A program made the translations under genes and the position numbers. The notes beneath the pieces are model-generated. The model was not told the origin of the DNA, searched no databases, and was given only the letters and a program-made list of their open reading frames with translations. 64,000 nt of DNA from Aeromicrobium massiliense JC14 (GTDB lineage: Bacteria; Actinomycetota; Actinomycetes; Propionibacteriales; Nocardioidaceae). The stretch covers positions 186,001 to 250,000 of the forward strand of contig NZ_HE978637.1 in NCBI RefSeq assembly GCF_000312105.1. Reading direction: 5' to 3'. Shown one piece after another: positions 59,511 to 64,000 of this stretch (the first letter of the stretch is position 1; every line of letters begins with the position of its first letter).

Positions 59511-59939
59511 TCAGGCCAGGCTGAGCAGCCGGTCGGTGGCGGCGTCCGGGCACCCGGCGTACCAGCGCTCGAGCACCTGGCCGAACACCGGCTCGTCGGC
59601 CGCCGTGCGGGCGAACAGCGTCATCGACGAGTGCAGCTTCTGCGCGTCGACCGGCCCGAGCACGTCCTCGGGTGCCCGGTCGAGGTCGCGGACGATGATC
59701 GCCAGCTCGACCAGCCGGGGCCCGAGCACGGGGTGCGCGAGGTACGCCTCGGCCTCCTCGGGCGAGCTGATGGCGTAGCGCATGGACGTCTCGCTGCGGC
59801 CGAGCCCGGCCATCTGCGGGAACACGAACCACATCCAGTGCGTGCGCTTGCGCCCGGCGGTCAGCTCGGCGACCACCCGGTCGTGGACGTCGCGGCCCTG
59901 GGCGTCGACGAAGCGCTGCAGGTCGAAGGAGTCGGTCAC
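59511..59939 (-). CDS. DUF1810 protein
   Basis: A 142-residue protein with the DUF1810 pattern: FDLQRFVDAQG, GRKRTHWMWFVFPQMAGLG and AEAYLAHPVLGPRLVEL, then LHSSMTLFARTA. The function is not established. The GTG overlaps the stop of the FdhF-like gene (GTGA), so it is the second gene of that transcript. Confidence 0.9.
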   Translation of the reverse strand: MTDSFDLQRFVDAQGRDVHDRVVAELTAGRKRTHWMWFVFPQMAGLGRSETSMRYAISSPEEAEAYLAHPVLGPRLVELAIIVRDLDRAPEDVLGPVDAQKLHSSMTLFARTAADEPVFGQVLERWYAGCPDAATDRLLSLA

Positions 59940-62317
59940 GACAGGTGGGTGGGCTGCGGGTGGGTCTTGTGCGTGTCGTCGGACCGCACCGAGTCCTGCT
60001 CGCCGCCGTCGGCGCCGCCGTGCGTGTGCGGGCTGGACGGGGTCAGCCACACGACGACCGACTTGTAGGTCGGCTGGTTGCTCTTGAGCGCGGTGGAGTC
60101 CAACGGAACCAGGACGTTCGCCTCGGGGTAGTACGCGCCGATCGTGCCGCGCGGCACGTCGTACTCGACGACGCGGAACCGGTCGGCGCAGCGCTCGACG
60201 TCGTCGTCCTCCCAGCGCGTGTGCAGGTCGACGAAGTCGCCCGCGCGCAGGCCGTGCGCCGCGACGTCCTCGCGGTGCATGAAGACCACGTGCCGGCCGC
60301 CCTCGATGCCGCGGTAGCGGTCGGAGGTGCCGTAGATGGTGGTGTTGAACTGGTCGTGGCTGCGCATCGTGTGCAGCAGCAGGTGTCCCTCGGGCACGTG
60401 CAGCACCTCGATCGGCGACACCTCGAACTCGCCCCGGCCCGACTCGGTCTCGAACGAGCGCGAGTCGCGCGGCGGGTGGGGCAGCAGGAAGCCGCCCTGC
60501 TTGCGGCAACGGGCGTTGTAGTCCTCGCAGCCGGCCACGACGCGCGAGATGTGGTCGCGGATGATGTCGTAGTCGTCCTTCATCGACAGCCAGTCGATGC
60601 CGTGCCGGTCGGCGCCGCCCTCGGTGTCGGCGAGCGTCGCGGCGGCGATGCCGGCGATGATCGCGACCTCCGAGCGCAGGTGCGGGCTGGCCGGCTCGAG
60701 CGGCCCGTGCGAGGCGTGGACGGCGCAGACGGAGTCCTCGACGGTGATGATCTGCTCGCCGGTCGCCTGGACGTCCTTCTCGGTGCGGCCGAGCGTCGGC
60801 AGCAGCAGGGCGACGTCGCCGCAGGTCAGGTGCGAGCGGTTGAGCTTCGTCGCGACGTGGACGGTCATCCGGGACCGGCGCATCGCGTCGCGGGTGACGT
60901 CGGTGTCGGGGGAGGCCGTGACGAAGTTGCCGCCCAGGCCCATGAAGAACTCGACCTTGCCGTCGCGCAGGCCGCGGATCGTGTCGACGGTGTCGAGACC
61001 CTCGTGGCGCGGCGGGTCGAAGCCGAACTCGGCCTGCAGCGAGTCGAGGAACTTCTGCGGCGGACGCTCCCAGATGCCCATCGTGCGGTCGCCCTGCACG
61101 TTGGAGTGGCCGCGGACGGGGAACAGCCCGGCACCCTTCTTGCCCAGGTCGCCGCGGGCGAAGGCGAGGTTGGCGATCTCCTTCACGGTGGCGACGGCGT
61201 TGCGGTGCTGCGTGATGCCCATGGCCCAGCACCAGACGGTGGCCTTCGACGCGGCCAGCAACCGGGCCGCCTCGGTGATCTGGTCGCGGGTCAGCTCGGT
61301 GACCTGCTCGACCTGCGCCCAGTCGACCTGGCGCACGTGCTCGGCCCAGTCCTGGAACCCGGTGGTGTGGGCGTCGATGAAGTCGTGGTCGAGCGCGTCC
61401 CACTCGACGATCAGCGAGCCGATGGCCTGGAGCAGCGCCAGGTCGCCGTTGGGCTTGACCGGCAGGTGCAGGTCGGCGATGTCGGTGCCGCGACCCACGA
61501 CGCCGCGCGGCTTCTGCGGGTTGCGGAAGTTCACCAGCCCGGCCTCGCGCAGCGGGTTGATCGCGATGATCTTCGCGCCCCGGCGCTTGGCCACCTCCAG
61601 CGCGGAGAGCATCCGCGGGTGGTTGGTGCCCGGGTTCTGCCCGGCGATGATGATCAGCTCGGCGTTGTAGACGTCGCTGATCGTGACGCTGGCCTTGCCG
61701 ATGCCGATCGACTCCTGCAGCGCGATGCTCGTGGACTCGTGGCACATGTTCGAGCAGTCGGGCAGGTTGTTGGTGCCGTAGGCCCGCACGAACAGCTGGT
61801 ACAGGAACGCGGCCTCGTTGGACGCGCGTCCGGACGTGTAGAAGGAGGCCATGTCCGGCGACGGCAGGCTGCGCAGCGTGGCGGCGATCTCGCGGAACGC
61901 CTCGTCCCACGAGATCGGCTCGTAGTGCGTGCCGCCGGAGCGCTTGACCATCGGGTGGGTGAGGCGACCCTGGCGCTCGAGCCACATGTCGTCGTGCTGC
62001 TCGAGGTCGGCGATGCTGTGCTGCGCGAAGAAGTCGGGCGTCGCCCGTTCGGTGTCGCCCTCCCAGGCCACCGCCTTGGCGCCGTTCTCGCAGAACTCCG
62101 CGGTGTGGCGGTCCTTGGGGGCCGGGTCGGGCCAGGCGCAGCTCATGCAGTCGAAGCCGTCGGCCTGGTTGAGCTTCAGCAGGGTCTGCGCGGAGCGCTT
62201 CGGCCCCATGAGGGACAGCGAACGCTCCATCGCCACCCGCACGCCGGTCACGCCCGCCGCGGCGTCCTTCGGCTCGTGGACCTCCAGCTGGGACTCGTCG
62301 ATGCGGTCGTCGCTCAA
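59936..62317 (-). CDS. FdhF/YdeP-family molybdopterin oxidoreductase
   Basis: A 793-residue bis-MGD enzyme resembling the YdeP branch of formate dehydrogenases. N-terminal Cys57 and Cys60 (GFDCMSCAWPDP) and Cys76 (EFCENGAKA) replace the usual four-cysteine [4Fe-4S] motif; NLPDCSNMCHESTS is the Mo-ligand region; MGLGGNFVTASPDT and the C-terminal DRYRGIEGGRHVVFMH bind MGD. The substrate is uncertain; YdeP-like proteins are linked to acid stress and formate. TTG start (62317) with AGGAGG eight bases upstream. Confidence 0.9.
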   Translation of the reverse strand: MSDDRIDESQLEVHEPKDAAAGVTGVRVAMERSLSLMGPKRSAQTLLKLNQADGFDCMSCAWPDPAPKDRHTAEFCENGAKAVAWEGDTERATPDFFAQHSIADLEQHDDMWLERQGRLTHPMVKRSGGTHYEPISWDEAFREIAATLRSLPSPDMASFYTSGRASNEAAFLYQLFVRAYGTNNLPDCSNMCHESTSIALQESIGIGKASVTISDVYNAELIIIAGQNPGTNHPRMLSALEVAKRRGAKIIAINPLREAGLVNFRNPQKPRGVVGRGTDIADLHLPVKPNGDLALLQAIGSLIVEWDALDHDFIDAHTTGFQDWAEHVRQVDWAQVEQVTELTRDQITEAARLLAASKATVWCWAMGITQHRNAVATVKEIANLAFARGDLGKKGAGLFPVRGHSNVQGDRTMGIWERPPQKFLDSLQAEFGFDPPRHEGLDTVDTIRGLRDGKVEFFMGLGGNFVTASPDTDVTRDAMRRSRMTVHVATKLNRSHLTCGDVALLLPTLGRTEKDVQATGEQIITVEDSVCAVHASHGPLEPASPHLRSEVAIIAGIAAATLADTEGGADRHGIDWLSMKDDYDIIRDHISRVVAGCEDYNARCRKQGGFLLPHPPRDSRSFETESGRGEFEVSPIEVLHVPEGHLLLHTMRSHDQFNTTIYGTSDRYRGIEGGRHVVFMHREDVAAHGLRAGDFVDLHTRWEDDDVERCADRFRVVEYDVPRGTIGAYYPEANVLVPLDSTALKSNQPTYKSVVVWLTPSSPHTHGGADGGEQDSVRSDDTHKTHPQPTHLS

Positions 62318-62373
62318 GAAAATCGCCTCCTGCCGCCCACGCTAACGCGGGCGCCGGGTCGGCGCGTCCCGAG

Positions 62374-63435
62374 TCAGCCGGCCTGCGGCACGACGGCCGG
62401 ACGGACTCGCGCGGCGGCGCGGGACGCGGCCGGCCGGCGGGCCAGGGCGTGCACGAACTCGCCGATCTCGTGCAGCGCGAGCCGGGCCTCGGGCAGGAAC
62501 GCGGCCATCTGGAAGACGTGCACCTGGCCGTCCCAGACCTGCAGCGTCACCGGCACGCCGGCCGCGGAGAGCCGGTTGGCCATCAGCTCGGCGTCGGCCA
62601 GGACGACCTCGCGGGAGCCGACCTGCAGCAGCACCGGCGGCATGTCGTCCACGCGCATGTCCACGGGGGAGAACCGCGGTGCGGTGGTCTTGAGCCGCGT
62701 GTCGACGTGGTCGGCCAGGTCGATGAGCCGGGCGATCGCCGCGGCGGAGAACGTGTGGCAGGTACGGGCGTTGGGGTGCGCGAGCTTGCGCGTGGGGTCG
62801 AGGTCGAGCAGCGGCGACAGCCCGACCACGCCCGCCGGGGTGCCCCAGCCGGCGTCGATCGCGGCGCGGGCCACGCAGAAGGCGAGGTAGCCGCCGGCCG
62901 AGTCGCCGACGAGCGTGACGTCCTCGGTGCGGACGCCCTGCTCGCGCAGCCAGCCGAGGGCGGCGACGCAGTGCGAGACGGAGTCGGCGATCGAGTGCCG
63001 CGGCATCTGCCCGTAGGCGACGCTCAGCACGGGCTGGTCGGTGCGGCTGGACAGGCGCGAGACGAGCCCGCGGTGCGTGGTCAGGCCGCACGACAGGAAG
63101 CCGCCGCCGTGCAGGTAGAGCACGACCCGGCTGCCCGGCTCCGCGGACGGCACGCCGTCGCCGCGCACCCACTCGCCGTGGCACTCGGGCAGGTCGACCC
63201 GGGCGCAGCGGGTGCCGGCGGGCACGGGGAGCAGCCGGGCGCCGTGCTCGAGGACGTTGGGCGGGACGACGCGGAACGGGGTGAGCGCCCAGGCGTCCAG
63301 CAGCGGGCGGACGGTGGTGCGCAGGCCGAGACCGAGCGCGCGCGAGCGGAGGCTGCGTCCGACGACGACGTCCTGCTCGGCGGCCACCTGCAGGTGGGCC
63401 GGGCGCGTGCCGGGACGGCGGGTGCGGCTGCGCAT
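62374..63435 (-). CDS. Alpha/beta hydrolase, HSL-type esterase
   Basis: A 353-residue esterase of the hormone-sensitive-lipase family. Oxyanion motif LYLHGGGFLSCG, nucleophile Ser in VGDSAGGYL, acid in SREVVLADAELM and His in DGQVHVFQM are present. An Arg-rich N-terminal ~60 residues precede the fold. Similar in type to the esterase at 13133-14065 but divergent in sequence. ATG with AGGAGG. Confidence 0.9.
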   Translation of the reverse strand: MRSRTRRPGTRPAHLQVAAEQDVVVGRSLRSRALGLGLRTTVRPLLDAWALTPFRVVPPNVLEHGARLLPVPAGTRCARVDLPECHGEWVRGDGVPSAEPGSRVVLYLHGGGFLSCGLTTHRGLVSRLSSRTDQPVLSVAYGQMPRHSIADSVSHCVAALGWLREQGVRTEDVTLVGDSAGGYLAFCVARAAIDAGWGTPAGVVGLSPLLDLDPTRKLAHPNARTCHTFSAAAIARLIDLADHVDTRLKTTAPRFSPVDMRVDDMPPVLLQVGSREVVLADAELMANRLSAAGVPVTLQVWDGQVHVFQMAAFLPEARLALHEIGEFVHALARRPAASRAAARVRPAVVPQAG

Positions 63436-63593
63436 CTCGTCCTCCTCGTGACGTGGGCCACGTCCGGGCCACGGTAGACCCGTCACGGGCGCGGTGCCCG
63501 TCGAACGATGACATCGACCGTGTCGCGCGTCACATGAGCGGTCCGCGGCGGGGTCGTGCCGGACGTCCGCGCGCCGGGCCGCACACTGGGGCG

Positions 63594-64000
63594 GTGAACG
63601 TGCTGCTCGCCATGCTCGGCGTCGCCGGGGTCTCGCTGTCCGGACCGATCATGGCGGCCACCGCCGCGCCGGCCATGGCCATCGCGTTCTGGCGCACCGC
63701 CCTGGCGACCGCGGCGCTCGGCCCGTTCGCGCTGACCCGCAGCCGGGGCGAGCTGCGCGCGCTGGACGCCCGAGGCTGGCGCACGACCGCCTTCGCCGGG
63801 CTCATGCTGGCGCTGCACTTCGCCACCTGGATCACGGCGCTGACGCTCACGTCCGTCGCGGCGGCCACGGCGCTCGTCGCGACGCAGCTGGTGTGGGTGG
63901 TGCTGATCGAGCGGCTGCGCGGGACGCCCGTCGCGCGTCCGGTGGCTTTGGGCTCGGCGGTGGCCATCGCGGGGGTGCTGGTGGTGTCGGGCGTCGACCT
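63594..64000 (+). CDS. EamA-family (DMT) transporter (partial, runs off right edge)
   Basis: The first ~135 residues of a drug/metabolite-type exporter: four to five hydrophobic helices with PAMAIAFWRTALATAAL and ALHFATWITALTLTSVAAAT, the EamA repeat pattern, and LVATQLVWVVLIE in the next helix. The GTG at 63594 is six bases after CACACT and lacks a ribosome-binding site. The C-terminal repeat lies outside the window. Confidence 0.85.
   Translation, partial: MNVLLAMLGVAGVSLSGPIMAATAAPAMAIAFWRTALATAALGPFALTRSRGELRALDARGWRTTAFAGLMLALHFATWITALTLTSVAAATALVATQLVWVVLIERLRGTPVARPVALGSAVAIAGVLVVSGVD

Overview
The window is about 64 kb of GC-rich, gene-dense DNA from an actinobacterium that uses mycothiol. 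Supporting genes are mshB, a mycothiol-type DinB enzyme, an F420-type reductase, the succinylase lysine/DAP genes dapC/dapD/dapE, and the sigE-anti-sigma-tatB-mrp block. Gene content and order fit the Nocardioidaceae (Aeromicrobium/Nocardioides-like), but that placement is inference from content only. Many genes begin with no ribosome-binding site and instead have a TANNNT -10 hexamer 6-7 nt before the start codon, the signature of leaderless mRNAs. I saw no rRNA, tRNA, CRISPR array, transposase or integrase.

Region 1 (1-9.4 kb) is the accessory part. A DrrAB exporter is cut by the left edge. It is followed by a visibly AT-richer island (1438-3250) with a tightly coupled three-gene operon: a ThsB-like TIR protein, a caspase-like protease and a stand-alone SLOG-domain protein. 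This looks like a Thoeris-type (TIR-caspase) antiphage module with an extra predicted nucleotide-binding component, and it is the most interesting locus here. Next come a MacB/FtsX-type ABC transporter (3222-5920), a second AT-richer gene (AlbA_2/Schlafen-like, 6057-7346) and a histidine kinase-response regulator pair (7399-9326).

Region 2 (9.4-29.4 kb) is mostly metabolism and small regulators: TetR-aguB-aguA (agmatine to putrescine) with a palindromic operator, a MDMPI-like enzyme, an esterase, a nitronate monooxygenase, a tandemly duplicated DUF1059-EAL pair (c-di-GMP phosphodiesterases), a YibE/F membrane protein, an AlkZ-like protein, a divergent TetR/F420-reductase pair with two identical-core operators, an ABC-F ATPase and a DPP-IV-like S9 peptidase.

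Region 3 (29.4-57.8 kb) is the conserved actinobacterial core: mshB, fdxA-dapC, dapD, dapE-LOG-tag, DUF3117, O-methyltransferase, sigE-anti-sigma, tatB, mrp, DUF1003 and MgtE-like genes, interspersed with an ABC-2 transporter, VOC proteins, secreted proteins, GNATs and a DUF222/HNH endonuclease. The block resembles the mycobacterial sigE neighbourhood, but htrA is absent between the anti-sigma gene and tatB.

Region 4 (57.9-64 kb) has an OFA-family MFS carrier facing an FdhF/YdeP molybdoenzyme (a possible formate or oxalate connection), a DUF1810 gene, an esterase and the start of an EamA transporter that runs off the right edge. Several repeat families sit between genes: two 47-bp hairpins sharing the core GTGACGTTGT, a dispersed CTTCGACAAGCTCAG motif including a tandem cluster at 48.5-48.9 kb, and a 19-bp triplet overlapping a stop codon.
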